NCBI GenBank assembly: GCA_964524125.1
Contig: CAZGBY010000024.1
Span: 1-24,803 of the forward strand
From: CAG-307 sp964524125
GTDB lineage: Bacteria; Bacillota_I; Bacilli_A; Acholeplasmatales; Anaeroplasmataceae
Direction: 5' to 3'
DNA length: 24,803 nucleotides
Position 1 is the first letter of the stretch. Each line of letters starts with the position of its first letter. Below the pieces are notes generated by a model, which saw only the letters and a list, made by a program, of their open reading frames with translations, searched no databases and was not told the DNA's origin. Shown here in pieces: positions 7,738 to 16,420 of the stretch. Position numbers and translations under genes: made by a program.

Positions 7738-7751
7738 TGAAAACGTTTTCA
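7738..7751. promoter_or_regulatory. cre / LacI-family operator palindrome
   Basis: TGAAAACGTTTTCA is a perfect 14-bp palindrome with a central CG, matching the catabolite-responsive element bound by CcpA and other LacI-family regulators. Its right edge lies nine bases upstream of the -35 box of the lipoprotein gene, a position that could allow either activation or repression. Confidence 0.75.
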
Positions 7752-7760
7752 ATTTTGTGC

Positions 7761-7790
7761 TTGACTTCTATATTCTTTTTGTGATATTCT
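7761..7790 (+). promoter_or_regulatory. Promoter of the OB-fold lipoprotein gene
   Basis: TTGACT (7761-7766), 18-base spacer, TATTCT (7785-7790) preceded by TG at 7782-7783 (extended -10). The transcript would have a leader of about 65 bases ending in AAGGAG (7846-7851), 11 bases before the start codon. Confidence 0.7.
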
Positions 7791-7862
7791 AATATGGTTG
7801 ATTAAAAGACCTCCCCAAAAGAAAGTAAAATTAATCGAATAAATAAAGGAGTAAAGATATTT

Positions 7863-9953
7863 ATGAAATTTAAATTTTTAAAATGTTTAGCAGCTGGTGC
7901 AATATTAGGAAGTTTAGCACTTGCATCATGTGGTGAAGTTAATACTTTAACTACACCAATAGAAAGTACTGAAGAAGTTATAAGTGATGGTTTGTCTGAA
8001 AAAACCGCATTTACTATTAAGGATGCGATTGCACAATGTGAGTTAGATGATTCTAAAGAATGGTATATAAAGGGAATAGTAAAAGAAATTTCTTCATATA
8101 CATATGGTGAAATGACTTTAGTTGGTGAAGATGGTTCTGAACTTTATATTTTTGGTGTACATGGTGCAAATGATGAATTTTTTGATGCGCTTGATGCTTC
8201 ACAAAGACCGGCCGTAGGTAATGAACTTGTATTAAAAGGTGTACTTACTAAGTTTAATGGAACACCACAAGGAGGCTCAAATGGTAAGCAAATGAAGATA
8301 GTATCATTTAAAGAAGTAGAAACTGAATTTGATGCAACTAAGTATACACAAATGTCTATCAAAGAAGCTCGTGAAGCTAAGGATGGTACATTAGTGAAAG
8401 TTAAGGGTATTGTAACTAAAATTACCGTTAGTGCTTCATCAGCACCTACTGGAGTATTTATAACTGATGGTGAATCTTCAATCTATTTATATGGTGCTAA
8501 TATTTCAATAGATGCTAAAGTAGGTAATGAAATTTCTGTTTATGGTGAAAAAGACTATTGGATTTTAGATACTGAAAAAACATATGCTGATAAATTTGGT
8601 TATGAAGGATGTTGCCAAATTTCTAATTGCGTATTAGATAGTTTAGATAAAATTGAACATGAAATTGATCTTTCTTGGTGCGAAGAAAAAACAGTTAAGG
8701 AAATTATGGAAACTGACTGTAAAGAAAATATTACTACTATGATTTATAAAGTAACAGCTCTAGTAGATTATAGAGTTGAAACTGGCTTTAATAATGCTTA
8801 TATATTTGATTTAGATGCTACATATGATAGTGCGACTGGAAATTATGATGGTACAGGTAGTTATATTTATACACAAAATAATGGTAAGAGTATTGACTGG
8901 TTAGCTGAATATGATGGTAAGATTTGTGACATGTATATAACTGTTATGAATGCTAAATCTTCTGCAGCAGGATGCGGATGGAGATTGATGGATATTAGTA
9001 TGGATAAATCTGATGTAGAATTTGATAAAAATAATACTTGTGATTTTGTAATGGATTATTATGCAAAAGAACAATTTGATTCTATTTATTATGGTGATCC
9101 TGAAAAAGAATTAGTCACATCTTATAAATCTGATTTACTTGGAGTTGATGGAGTTACAATTTCATATGAGTCATCAAATACAGATGTTTTCTATATTGAA
9201 AATGGAGTTTTACATACTAGAAATACAGGTAGCGCTGATATTAAAATTACAGTAAATTATGGTTCAAATAAAAAAGAAGAAACTATTCATGTTCAATATA
9301 TTTCTCCAGAAGCTTTAGCGGCTATTAGTGTTGGTGAATTATTTGAAAAAGAAGTGGGTTCTGAACAAACTATTAGAGGTATTGTTACTGGTGGTTTAGT
9401 TAATAAAGTTGGATTCTATTTAGTTAGTGATGATGGTGTTATAGCTGTACTTTGTACAAATGATATTATGAATCAAATAAGCCATGGAAATGAAATAGTA
9501 ATTAAAGGTATACTAAAGACTGCAAATCATGGCTCTGATAAATTATTTAAGGAAGATGCTATTTATAGTTTCGATGCAAGTGAATTAATTTGTAATTTAG
9601 GAGGAAATAACACTCCGTCTACTAATACATATGTATCATGTACTTTGGCAGAAGCTTTAGAACAAGCAAATGATAAGAATTGTACTAATAAAATTTATCA
9701 AATAAAATGCGATAATTATAAAGAAGGAAATGCTCATTACACTAATTTATATTTGAAAGATGGAGATAATAGTTTATTAATTTATGCTGGAAATGGTGTC
9801 ACTCAACATGCTTGGTTAGCTGATTACCTTGAATTAGAAAATGTTACTTATGAAATTAGTTTTATTGACTGGAATGGTAAGGGATTTAAAGGATCAATTG
9901 TATCAATTGTTTTAGCTGATGGCACAAGAATTTATAATCCAAATAGTTTCTAA
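7863..9953 (+). CDS. Large OB-fold-repeat lipoprotein of unknown function
   Basis: The 696-residue exported protein has a lipoprotein signal peptide with lipobox LASC and lipidated C23, so it should sit on the outer membrane face. The mature part contains repeated OB-fold-like modules, each with the pattern helix, YxIKGIV / VKVKGIVT / QTIRGIVTGG, strands, then GNEIVIKG / GNELVLKG: about residues 45-135, 160-235, 480-560 and a more diverged one at 590-690. Between them lie a diverged module (270-380) and a bacterial-Ig-like segment (about 395-475, ESSNTDVFYIENGVLHTRNT). Such OB-fold arrays occur in surface proteins and beside extracellular nucleases in gut Firmicutes, but no nuclease domain is present. 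It is monocistronic between two terminators and sits under a cre-type operator, suggesting control by carbon source. Confidence 0.75.
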   Translation: MKFKFLKCLAAGAILGSLALASCGEVNTLTTPIESTEEVISDGLSEKTAFTIKDAIAQCELDDSKEWYIKGIVKEISSYTYGEMTLVGEDGSELYIFGVHGANDEFFDALDASQRPAVGNELVLKGVLTKFNGTPQGGSNGKQMKIVSFKEVETEFDATKYTQMSIKEAREAKDGTLVKVKGIVTKITVSASSAPTGVFITDGESSIYLYGANISIDAKVGNEISVYGEKDYWILDTEKTYADKFGYEGCCQISNCVLDSLDKIEHEIDLSWCEEKTVKEIMETDCKENITTMIYKVTALVDYRVETGFNNAYIFDLDATYDSATGNYDGTGSYIYTQNNGKSIDWLAEYDGKICDMYITVMNAKSSAAGCGWRLMDISMDKSDVEFDKNNTCDFVMDYYAKEQFDSIYYGDPEKELVTSYKSDLLGVDGVTISYESSNTDVFYIENGVLHTRNTGSADIKITVNYGSNKKEETIHVQYISPEALAAISVGELFEKEVGSEQTIRGIVTGGLVNKVGFYLVSDDGVIAVLCTNDIMNQISHGNEIVIKGILKTANHGSDKLFKEDAIYSFDASELICNLGGNNTPSTNTYVSCTLAEALEQANDKNCTNKIYQIKCDNYKEGNAHYTNLYLKDGDNSLLIYAGNGVTQHAWLADYLELENVTYEISFIDWNGKGFKGSIVSIVLADGTRIYNPNSF

Positions 9954-9971
9954 TAAATAATTAAATATTAT

Positions 9972-10003
9972 AAAAATGATACTCGCATTTGAGTATCATT
10001 TTT
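9972..10003. terminator. Bidirectional terminator
   Basis: AAAAATGATACTC (9972-9984) and GAGTATCATTTTT (9991-10003) form a perfect 13-bp stem with a 6-base loop. A-tract and T-tract let it end both the lipoprotein gene and the convergent small membrane gene, whose last codons overlap it. Confidence 0.88.
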
Positions 10004-10214
10004 CACCTTTCTTAATATGCTCTTTTATAAAAGAAGATATCTTATCTTTATATTCTACAAATATAATCTTTCCTGCAAGTATTACAAACAAAACTCCTAA
10101 TAATTTTAAATTTGTTTCACTGAAAAAGAAGATAGTTAAAATACTTTGATAGAAGATAATTGAAATTAACCAAGACATAAAATTGTTTTTGACAAATTCA
10201 ACAATATGTTTCAA
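9996..10214 (-). CDS. Small two-helix membrane protein, unknown
   Basis: The 72-residue protein has two hydrophobic segments (about 12-31 and 35-53) and a basic C-terminus (KDKISSFIKEHIKKGEK). Start is a TTG complementary to 10212-10214, preceded on the minus strand by GTGGTGG. It has its own terminator and no partner gene on the same strand. It matches no family I can name; the layout is that of a small inner-membrane protein with a cytoplasmic basic tail. It faces glyS divergently across 145 bases. Confidence 0.6.
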   Translation of the reverse strand: MKHIVEFVKNNFMSWLISIIFYQSILTIFFFSETNLKLLGVLFVILAGKIIFVEYKDKISSFIKEHIKKGEK

Positions 10215-10295
10215 ACAACCACCACTAAATTATATGATTAACTTTTTAAATAATATCTTTTTTTGCAAAAAAAGCTAAAATTGAATGTCATACAA

Positions 10296-10323
10296 TTGAA
10301 AATTTAGAAAAAAGTGATATAAT
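10296..10323 (+). promoter_or_regulatory. Promoter of the glyS-dnaG-rpoD operon
   Basis: TTGAAA (10296-10301), 16-base spacer, TATAAT (10318-10323) with TG two bases before it. The leader to the glyS start is only about 30 bases, which leaves no room for a T-box. Confidence 0.8.
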
Positions 10324-10359
10324 ATTAAGATGTAGAATTATCGAATGGAGGGGCTTTAA

Positions 10360-11739
10360 ATGAGCAAATTAAATTTAGAACAATTAGTAAGCTTTTTAAA
10401 GGATCAAGGCTTTGTTTTTCAAGGTAGTGAAATCTATGGAGGACTAGCTAACGCTTGGGATTATGGTCCACTTGGTGTTCTTTTAAAGAAGAATATTAAA
10501 GATGCTTGGTGGAAAAAGATGGTAACTGAGTCAAGATATAATGTAGGTCTTGATAGCGCAATTTTAATGAATCCAGAAATTTGGAAGGCATCAGGTCATA
10601 TTGGAGGATTTTCAGATCCATTAATAGACTGTAAAGGATGCCATGCAAGATTTAGAGCAGATAAATTAATAGAAGATTATTCTCATGGCGAAATTCAAGG
10701 TGACGGTATGTCAAATGAAGAGTTAATGAGCTTTATTAAAGAACATAATATTTGTTGTCCAGAATGTGGTAAATCAGATTTTACTGATATTAGACAATTT
10801 AATTTAATGTTTAAAACGAATATGGGTGTAGTAGAAGATAAAAAATCAACTGTATATTTACGACCAGAAACTGCACAAGGTATATTTGTTAACTTTAAAA
10901 ATATTCAAAGGGCTGCTCGTAGGAAATTACCATTTGGTGTAGGTCAAATTGGTAAATCATTTAGAAATGAAATTACACCAGGTAACTTTATCTTCCGTAC
11001 TCGTGAATTTGAACAAATGGAACTAGAATTCTTCTGTAAACCAGGTACTGAAATAGAATGGTTTAACTACTGGAGAAAATATTGTATGGATTTCTTAGTA
11101 TCTATGGGTATTAATAAAGATGAACTTAGATATAGAGATCATGATCAATCAGAACTATCATTTTATTCAAACGCAACTACAGATATTGAATATAACTTCC
11201 CTTGGGGATTCGGAGAATTATGGGGAATTGCGTCTCGTACAAACTATGATTTAGGAAAACATATGGAATTTTCAAAAACTTCTTTAGAATATTTAGATCC
11301 TGAAGATAATACTAAATATATTCCTTATGTTGTAGAACCATCTGTTGGTGTTGAACGTATGTTACTTGCAATATTATTTAGTGCATATGACGTAGAAACT
11401 CTAGAAAATGGTGATACAAGACAAGTTTTAAGACTTGCACCTCATTTAGCACCATATTCTGTTGCAGTACTTCCTTTAATTAAGAAAATGCATCAAGAAA
11501 AAGCTTATGAAGTTTATGATATGCTTGCAAGTCATTTTTCATGTGTGTATGATGAAGCACAAGCAATTGGAAAAAGATATCGTCGTCAAGACGCTATTGG
11601 TACTCCATTTGTTATATGTGTAGATGATAATACTATTAATAACAATACTGTTACAATAAGACATAGAGATTCGATGGAACAAATTACATTAAATCTAGAT
11701 GAAGTAGTAGATTATATTAATAAAGGTATTAAGTTTTAA
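10360..11739 (+). CDS. glyS: Glycyl-tRNA synthetase, alpha2 type
   Basis: The 459-residue class II aminoacyl-tRNA synthetase charges tRNA-Gly with glycine in the cytoplasm. It is the single-chain dimeric (eukaryote/archaea-like) form, not the alpha2-beta2 GlyQ/GlyS form. It opens LVSFLKDQGFVFQGSEIYGG and has a zinc-ribbon-like Cys set (CKGCHARF; CCPECGK), motif 2 (SFRNEITPGNFIFRTREFEQ) and motif 3 (GVERMLLAI). The C-terminal anticodon-binding domain begins near residue 365 (LAPYSVAVLPL). The start is ATG with GGAGGGG upstream. It heads the dnaG-rpoD operon with a 32-base gap. In databases this form is often labelled glyQS, so the symbol is a convention. Confidence 0.96.
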   Translation: MSKLNLEQLVSFLKDQGFVFQGSEIYGGLANAWDYGPLGVLLKKNIKDAWWKKMVTESRYNVGLDSAILMNPEIWKASGHIGGFSDPLIDCKGCHARFRADKLIEDYSHGEIQGDGMSNEELMSFIKEHNICCPECGKSDFTDIRQFNLMFKTNMGVVEDKKSTVYLRPETAQGIFVNFKNIQRAARRKLPFGVGQIGKSFRNEITPGNFIFRTREFEQMELEFFCKPGTEIEWFNYWRKYCMDFLVSMGINKDELRYRDHDQSELSFYSNATTDIEYNFPWGFGELWGIASRTNYDLGKHMEFSKTSLEYLDPEDNTKYIPYVVEPSVGVERMLLAILFSAYDVETLENGDTRQVLRLAPHLAPYSVAVLPLIKKMHQEKAYEVYDMLASHFSCVYDEAQAIGKRYRRQDAIGTPFVICVDDNTINNNTVTIRHRDSMEQITLNLDEVVDYINKGIKF

Positions 11740-11771
11740 TTATTAAATTACTATAAAGGTGGGTGATTATT

Positions 11772-13667
11772 ATGGTATCAAAAGAACAAATTGATGAAAT
11801 TGTTTCATCTACTGATATGGTCGCACTTGTTAGTCCATATGTTAAACTTATAAAATCAGGTTCTGGATTTAAAGGTCTTTGTCCTTTCCATAATGAAAAT
11901 ACGCCATCCTTTATGGTCTCACAACAAAAGAAAATCGCTAAATGTATGGGATGTGGTGAAGGCGGTTCACCAATGAAATTCTTACAAAAAATTAAGAATA
12001 TCTCATTCATGGAAGCTTTGCAAGAACTTGCAGATAAGGCTGGTATTGAACTTAGAGGTTATACTAAAGAATATACAGGTCCTGATTATTCTCATTATTA
12101 TGAAATAATGGAAACGGCACATAAATTTTTTAGGTATAATCTATTAAATACTAAATCAGGTGAAGAAGCCATGTCTTATTTAGAAGGCCGTGGACTTGAT
12201 AGAAGTACAATTGAAGCTTTTGAAATAGGCCTTGCTCCAAATGATAATGATTCATTGTATCAAGTATTAAAACAAGCTGGATATAATGAACTTGATATGT
12301 GTGATTTAGGTCTTATTAAAAATGGAAATAGAAATTTTTATGATTTATTTAAAAATCGTATAATGTTTCCGGTAAAAGATGAAAAAGGACATATAATTGC
12401 ATTTAGTGGTAGAATCTATCATAATGAAGTTGAACAAGCTAAATATGTAAACTCACCTGAAACTATTATATTTAAAAAAGGGCAGTCACTTTTTCATTTA
12501 TATGATGCAATGTCTGATATAAGAAAGTCTCATAGAGTTGTACTTCATGAAGGTCAAATGGATGTAATTGCATCATATAATGCAGGTATAAAAGAAGCTA
12601 TTTGTTCAATGGGAACAGCCCTTACTAAAGAACAAGTTCAAATTGTTAATAAATATGCAAAAGAAGTAATTATTTGCTATGATGGCGATAATGCAGGTTT
12701 AAATGCAATGATGAAGGCTATTAAATTATTTGATACTAATCAAACTACATTAAATCTTGTAATGCTACCAGATAAAATGGATCCAGATGAATTTGTAAAA
12801 AAATATGGTAAGGAAGAATTTTTAAATTATTTTGAAAATAATAAAATTACTCCTGCTGATTATATTATTAAATATGCTACTAAAGATAAAGACTTTACAA
12901 GTTTATCTGATATAGAACAAATAAAAAAAATTGTATTTGAATTTTTAAATAATAAATCATCTCAAATAGAAGTAGATTATGTATTTGATGAACTATCTAG
13001 AATGATGAATATATCAAAAGCGTCTTTAATGATAGATTTTCATAAAGATAATAATATTTCTCCTATTATTACAGATAATAATTATAAAAATGAATATCAA
13101 ACGGATTTTATAGATGATTCCTTTGATTTTAATTTTAATTATCAAAATAATTTAGATATTTCGCAAAGCTATAATACTTTTGATTTTAACTTTATTAAAA
13201 ATCATGCACGTGCTGAACTTAGATTATTAAATTATGGTAAGATTTCTAAAGAATTTGCACTGAAAATAGAAAATCATGAATTATTAGATAAACCATTTAT
13301 AGACTATTTAGAACCTATAAATCAAAATATATGGACTAATTTAATAGATGATTATTATATTACTCATCAAACGTTTAATGAAAATGAATTTTATCATTCT
13401 TTAGATTCAAATTGTAAGAATGCATATAAGTTTAATATTGATTCATTAAATAATAACTTAGACTATTTAAATGAATATTCTGAAGATGATTTAGAAGAAT
13501 GTATTAAGGCTTTAATTTTATCAGAACCTAAAAAGGAAATAGATATAATTAATAATAACTTTGATTATCTTCCACAATCAGAAAAACTTTCTCAGCTTAT
13601 AAAAAAAATAGAGAAATTAAAACAAGTACAACAAAGTACTAAAAAAACTAATGAAAGTAGGAATTAA
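11772..13667 (+). CDS. dnaG: DNA primase
   Basis: The 631-residue primase makes the RNA primers for Okazaki fragments at the replication fork. The N-terminal CHC2 zinc domain has C37-x2-H40 and C58-x2-C61 (CPFHNENTPSF; KCMGCGEGG). The catalytic core carries the toprim motifs HEGQMDVI (E260) and YDGDNAG (D304, D306). The C-terminal 200 residues are Asn-rich and diverged; they should hold the helicase-binding domain. I placed the start at ATG 11772, because AAAGGTGGG is well spaced for it, while the in-frame GTG at 11763 sits inside that binding site. It is one base from rpoD (stop 13667, start 13669), the classic macromolecular-synthesis arrangement. Confidence 0.96.
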   Translation: MVSKEQIDEIVSSTDMVALVSPYVKLIKSGSGFKGLCPFHNENTPSFMVSQQKKIAKCMGCGEGGSPMKFLQKIKNISFMEALQELADKAGIELRGYTKEYTGPDYSHYYEIMETAHKFFRYNLLNTKSGEEAMSYLEGRGLDRSTIEAFEIGLAPNDNDSLYQVLKQAGYNELDMCDLGLIKNGNRNFYDLFKNRIMFPVKDEKGHIIAFSGRIYHNEVEQAKYVNSPETIIFKKGQSLFHLYDAMSDIRKSHRVVLHEGQMDVIASYNAGIKEAICSMGTALTKEQVQIVNKYAKEVIICYDGDNAGLNAMMKAIKLFDTNQTTLNLVMLPDKMDPDEFVKKYGKEEFLNYFENNKITPADYIIKYATKDKDFTSLSDIEQIKKIVFEFLNNKSSQIEVDYVFDELSRMMNISKASLMIDFHKDNNISPIITDNNYKNEYQTDFIDDSFDFNFNYQNNLDISQSYNTFDFNFIKNHARAELRLLNYGKISKEFALKIENHELLDKPFIDYLEPINQNIWTNLIDDYYITHQTFNENEFYHSLDSNCKNAYKFNIDSLNNNLDYLNEYSEDDLEECIKALILSEPKKEIDIINNNFDYLPQSEKLSQLIKKIEKLKQVQQSTKKTNESRN

Positions 13668-13668
13668 T

Positions 13669-14847
13669 ATGGAATTTCAAACAGTTTTACAACAATTAAT
13701 TGAAAAAGGTAAAGAATCTGATTATATTTTAGTTACTGAAATTACTCAATATTATGATGAAGATTCAGAAGAATATACTAAAATCATAAAAGAATTAATT
13801 ACTAAAAAAATTAGTGTTCTTGAAGAAGAACCAAAAGAAGATATACAAGAAGAATTTGACGCTTCTAAAGTTGAAGAAGTTTCTATTGAAGATTTCGATA
13901 CCCTACCTCCATCTATTAAAGTAGATGACCCTGTTAGAATGTATCTTAAAGAAATTGGTAAAATTCCACTTTTAACTCTTGAAGAAGAAAAATGTTATGC
14001 AAAAATTGTTGAAGAAGGTCAAAAAGCTCAAAAACAATTAGATATTATTGATTTAGACGATGATAATGATGTTTCTCAAGAAGATTATGAAGCTTTACTT
14101 GATTTAGTTGAAGCTGGAGATGAAGCTAAAAACAAAATTGCTGAAGCTAATTTAAGACTTGTTGTATCTATAGCTAAAAAATATACTGGACGTGGTCTTC
14201 AATTTCTAGATTTAATTCAAGAAGGTAATATGGGACTTTTAAGAGCGGTTGATAAGTTTGAAGAAGAAAAAGATTTTAAATTTTCAACATATGCTACTTG
14301 GTGGATTCGCCAAGCTATTACAAGAGCTGTAGCTGATCAAGCTCGTACTATTCGTATTCCAGTACATATGGTTGAAACTATTAATAAGCTTGTTAGAGTT
14401 CAAAGACAATTAGTTCAAGAATTAGGTAGAGAACCAACATCTGAAGAAGTTGCTAAGAAATTAGATATTACAGTTGAAAAGGTACAAGCAATTCAAAAAA
14501 TCGCTCAAGAACCTATTTCTTTAGAATCACCTGTAGGTGAAGAAGAAGATTCATCTTTAGGTGATTTCGTAGCTGACCAAACAACTCTAGATCCTTATGA
14601 ATTTACTGCAAAAGCTAAATTAAGAGAAGAACTTGATACAGTACTTGCTACACTTACTGATCGTGAAGAAAGAGTATTAAGACTTCGCTTTGGTTTACAT
14701 GATGGAAGAATCAGAACTTTAGAAGAAGTTGGTAAGGAATTTGGAGTAACACGTGAACGTATTCGTCAAATTGAAGCTAAGGCCCTTCGTAAACTTAAAC
14801 ATCCTTCACGTAGTAAAAAGTTAAAGGATTTCTTAGTTAAAAAATAA
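13669..14847 (+). CDS. rpoD: RNA polymerase primary sigma factor (sigma-70/SigA)
   Basis: The 392-residue housekeeping sigma factor has region 1.1-like N-terminal sequence (1-80), region 1.2 (DDPVRMYLKEIGKIPLLT, about 87-104) and an acidic insert typical of short non-conserved regions. Region 2 follows (NLRLVVSIAKKYTGRGLQFL ... FSTYATWWIRQAITRA), with the -10 recognition helix. Region 3 and region 4 (FGVTRERIRQIEAKALRKLK), with the -35 helix-turn-helix, come last. ATG 13669 has AGGA upstream; the in-frame ATG 13651 lies within dnaG and is less likely. It starts one base after dnaG ends, and its stop overlaps the trmK start by one base. Confidence 0.97.
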   Translation: MEFQTVLQQLIEKGKESDYILVTEITQYYDEDSEEYTKIIKELITKKISVLEEEPKEDIQEEFDASKVEEVSIEDFDTLPPSIKVDDPVRMYLKEIGKIPLLTLEEEKCYAKIVEEGQKAQKQLDIIDLDDDNDVSQEDYEALLDLVEAGDEAKNKIAEANLRLVVSIAKKYTGRGLQFLDLIQEGNMGLLRAVDKFEEEKDFKFSTYATWWIRQAITRAVADQARTIRIPVHMVETINKLVRVQRQLVQELGREPTSEEVAKKLDITVEKVQAIQKIAQEPISLESPVGEEEDSSLGDFVADQTTLDPYEFTAKAKLREELDTVLATLTDREERVLRLRFGLHDGRIRTLEEVGKEFGVTRERIRQIEAKALRKLKHPSRSKKLKDFLVKK

Positions 14848-15521
14848 TGAATAGACTTGAATTATTAGCATCTTTAGCAAAAGATGCTAATTCTTTAGTT
14901 GATTGTGGATGTGACCACGGATATACGGCAATTAAGGCCTTAAAGTCGTATAACGTAGGTTTTTGTTATTTACTTGATATTAATGAAGGACCACTTAATA
15001 ATGCTTTTGAAAATATAAAAAAAGAAAATTTATTAGATAAATGTAAATTCATCCTTTCTGATGGTCTAAAGAATTTTAATGATACAGCAGATGTGTTAGT
15101 ATTAGCTGGTATGGGTGGCTTATTAATTTCAAATATTATTACTTCATCATTTGAAAAATGTAAGAAATTTAGGAAAATAATTATTGACGCTCATTCAGAA
15201 ATAGATAAACTAAGAGGAAATTTAATAAATAATCATTTTGTATTTGATAATGAACATTTAATAAAAGATGGTAAACATAATTATGTTATTATAGAATGCC
15301 ATTATGATGAAAATTCTAAAATTAAATATGATTTACTTGATATGAAATTTGGACCTATTTTAAGAAAAAATAGAACAGATTTATTTAATGAAATGATAAA
15401 ATCTAAAAAAGAACATTTTACTTCTTGTTTAAAAAAAGCAACAGATGAGATATCTAAGTCTAAGCTTACAATAGAACTTGCATATATAAAAATGTTAGAA
15501 GGTGAACAAGATGGAAAGTAA
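14847..15521 (+). CDS. trmK: tRNA (adenine22-N1)-methyltransferase
   Basis: The 224-residue Rossmann-fold SAM-dependent methyltransferase modifies A22 in the D-arm of tRNA. Motif I reads DCGCDHGY (19-26) and the LAGMGG block (86-91) is the family signature. The C-terminal half is helical, as expected for TrmK. Its start overlaps the rpoD stop by one base (TAATG), the gene order seen in many Firmicutes (rpoD-trmK). It uses SAM, whose synthase gene lies 7 kb downstream in a separate operon. Confidence 0.93.
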   Translation: MNRLELLASLAKDANSLVDCGCDHGYTAIKALKSYNVGFCYLLDINEGPLNNAFENIKKENLLDKCKFILSDGLKNFNDTADVLVLAGMGGLLISNIITSSFEKCKKFRKIIIDAHSEIDKLRGNLINNHFVFDNEHLIKDGKHNYVIIECHYDENSKIKYDLLDMKFGPILRKNRTDLFNEMIKSKKEHFTSCLKKATDEISKSKLTIELAYIKMLEGEQDGK

Positions 15522-16257
15522 ACATTATTTATGTGATTCTAAAAATTTTTATAAATTAAATATATTAGATGATAAAAAAAGGCATATGGTTATAATTGTA
15601 CCAGGTGGTGGATATGATCATACATCAAGTTTAGAATCAGAAAATGTTGCAAAAAAATTTAATGATTTTGGATTTAATTCTTGTATATTAAATTATAGAG
15701 AAACACTTGACTTATATCCTTATCCACAACAACTTCTAGAAGAAACGATAAAAGAAGTTAAACAAATATCAAATGTAGATAAAATTATTTCAATAGGCTT
15801 TTCTGCAGGTGGACATTTATCACTTTATAATGCTATATATTCTAAAGATTTTAAACCAGATTTATTAGTTTTATGTTATCCTGTTGTATCTACAAATAAA
15901 AGTATTGCGCATCTTGGTTCTTTTAAATCATTACTTGGTTGTAATTTTGAAAGTGAAGAATTAAAAGATAGACTATCTTTAGAACGTCATATACCAACAA
16001 ATTTACCACCAGTATTTTTATGGCACTGTTTTACTGATGAATCTGTTAGTGTATATAATTCATTAGAACTAATGAAGTCATTACATGAAAAAAACATATC
16101 ATGTTGTTGTCATATATTTAATGAAGGCGTTCATGGAATGAGTCTATCAGATGAAACTACTGGTATTTTAGATAAAAGGAAAGAAAATCCTTATGTTGCT
16201 AGATGGTTTGATATGATGATAACTTGGCTTAATAAAATGTTAAATGAAATAAAATAA
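15511..16257 (+). CDS. Alpha/beta hydrolase, acetylesterase-like
   Basis: The 248-residue protein has a BD-FAE/acetyl-xylan-esterase-like fold: oxyanion block PGGGY (31-35), nucleophile elbow GFSAGGH with S98, acid D176 (HCFTDESV) and base H208 (GVHGMSL). It probably removes acetyl or similar acyl groups from small carbohydrates in the cytoplasm; no signal peptide is seen. ATG 15511 is preferred over 15502 because AAGGTGAA precedes it. It overlaps trmK by 11 bases, although it has no obvious link to tRNA modification; where I know the order, a Nif3-like gene often follows trmK, so this is a lineage-specific insertion or rearrangement. Substrate unknown. Confidence 0.82.
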   Translation: MESKHYLCDSKNFYKLNILDDKKRHMVIIVPGGGYDHTSSLESENVAKKFNDFGFNSCILNYRETLDLYPYPQQLLEETIKEVKQISNVDKIISIGFSAGGHLSLYNAIYSKDFKPDLLVLCYPVVSTNKSIAHLGSFKSLLGCNFESEELKDRLSLERHIPTNLPPVFLWHCFTDESVSVYNSLELMKSLHEKNISCCCHIFNEGVHGMSLSDETTGILDKRKENPYVARWFDMMITWLNKMLNEIK

Positions 16258-16268
16258 TAATAAATTCC

Positions 16269-16297
16269 TTGTTTAAAGAATTATCAAATGATATAAT
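16269..16297 (+). promoter_or_regulatory. Promoter of the folT transcript
   Basis: TTGTTT (16269-16274), 17-base spacer, perfect TATAAT (16292-16297). Transcription would begin near 16304, just before the first stem of the THF riboswitch. Confidence 0.78.
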
Positions 16298-16308
16298 ACT
16301 TTCATAGA

Positions 16309-16376
16309 CAATATAGCGTTAAGTGCTATCGCCTAGGATAATGTGATAGACGAAGAGTCATCTCGCGGTTATATTG
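16309..16376 (+). ncRNA. Tetrahydrofolate (THF) riboswitch
   Basis: The aptamer closes with P1 CAATATA (16309-16315) pairing TATATTG (16370-16376). The conserved THF core is visible: GCGTTAAGTG after P1, stem CTATC/GATAG (16326-16330 with 16345-16349), then ACGAAGAG and TCTCGCGGT before the closing strand. These match the RF01831 consensus in order and spacing. It senses reduced folates and usually controls folate transport or synthesis genes, here folT. Length and downstream gene both agree with the call. Confidence 0.88.
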
Positions 16377-16377
16377 T

Positions 16378-16420
16378 GATCCACAAAAATATTAGTGGAT
16401 CTCTATGGAGGTCTTTTTTT
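16378..16420 (+). promoter_or_regulatory. Expression platform with SD-sequestering hairpin
   Basis: Two exclusive hairpins are possible. GATCCAC (16378-16384) pairs GTGGATC (16395-16401), leaving the binding site GGAGG (16407-16411) free. Alternatively GATCTC (16398-16403) pairs GAGGTC (16408-16413), hiding the binding site and followed by seven Ts, which could also terminate transcription. The shared segment is 16398-16401. Confidence 0.65.

Noticed and set aside
8144..8362. Minus-strand open frame inside the OB-fold lipoprotein gene
   Set aside because: Opposite a well-supported coding sequence; no start signals.
10215..10359. T-box leader before glyS
   Set aside because: The promoter at 10296-10323 leaves only about 30 bases of leader, and no T-box sequence (TGG-containing bulge block) is present.
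11729..12010. Minus-strand open frame over the start of dnaG
   Set aside because: It covers the CHC2 zinc domain of DnaG, which is unmistakable on the plus strand.
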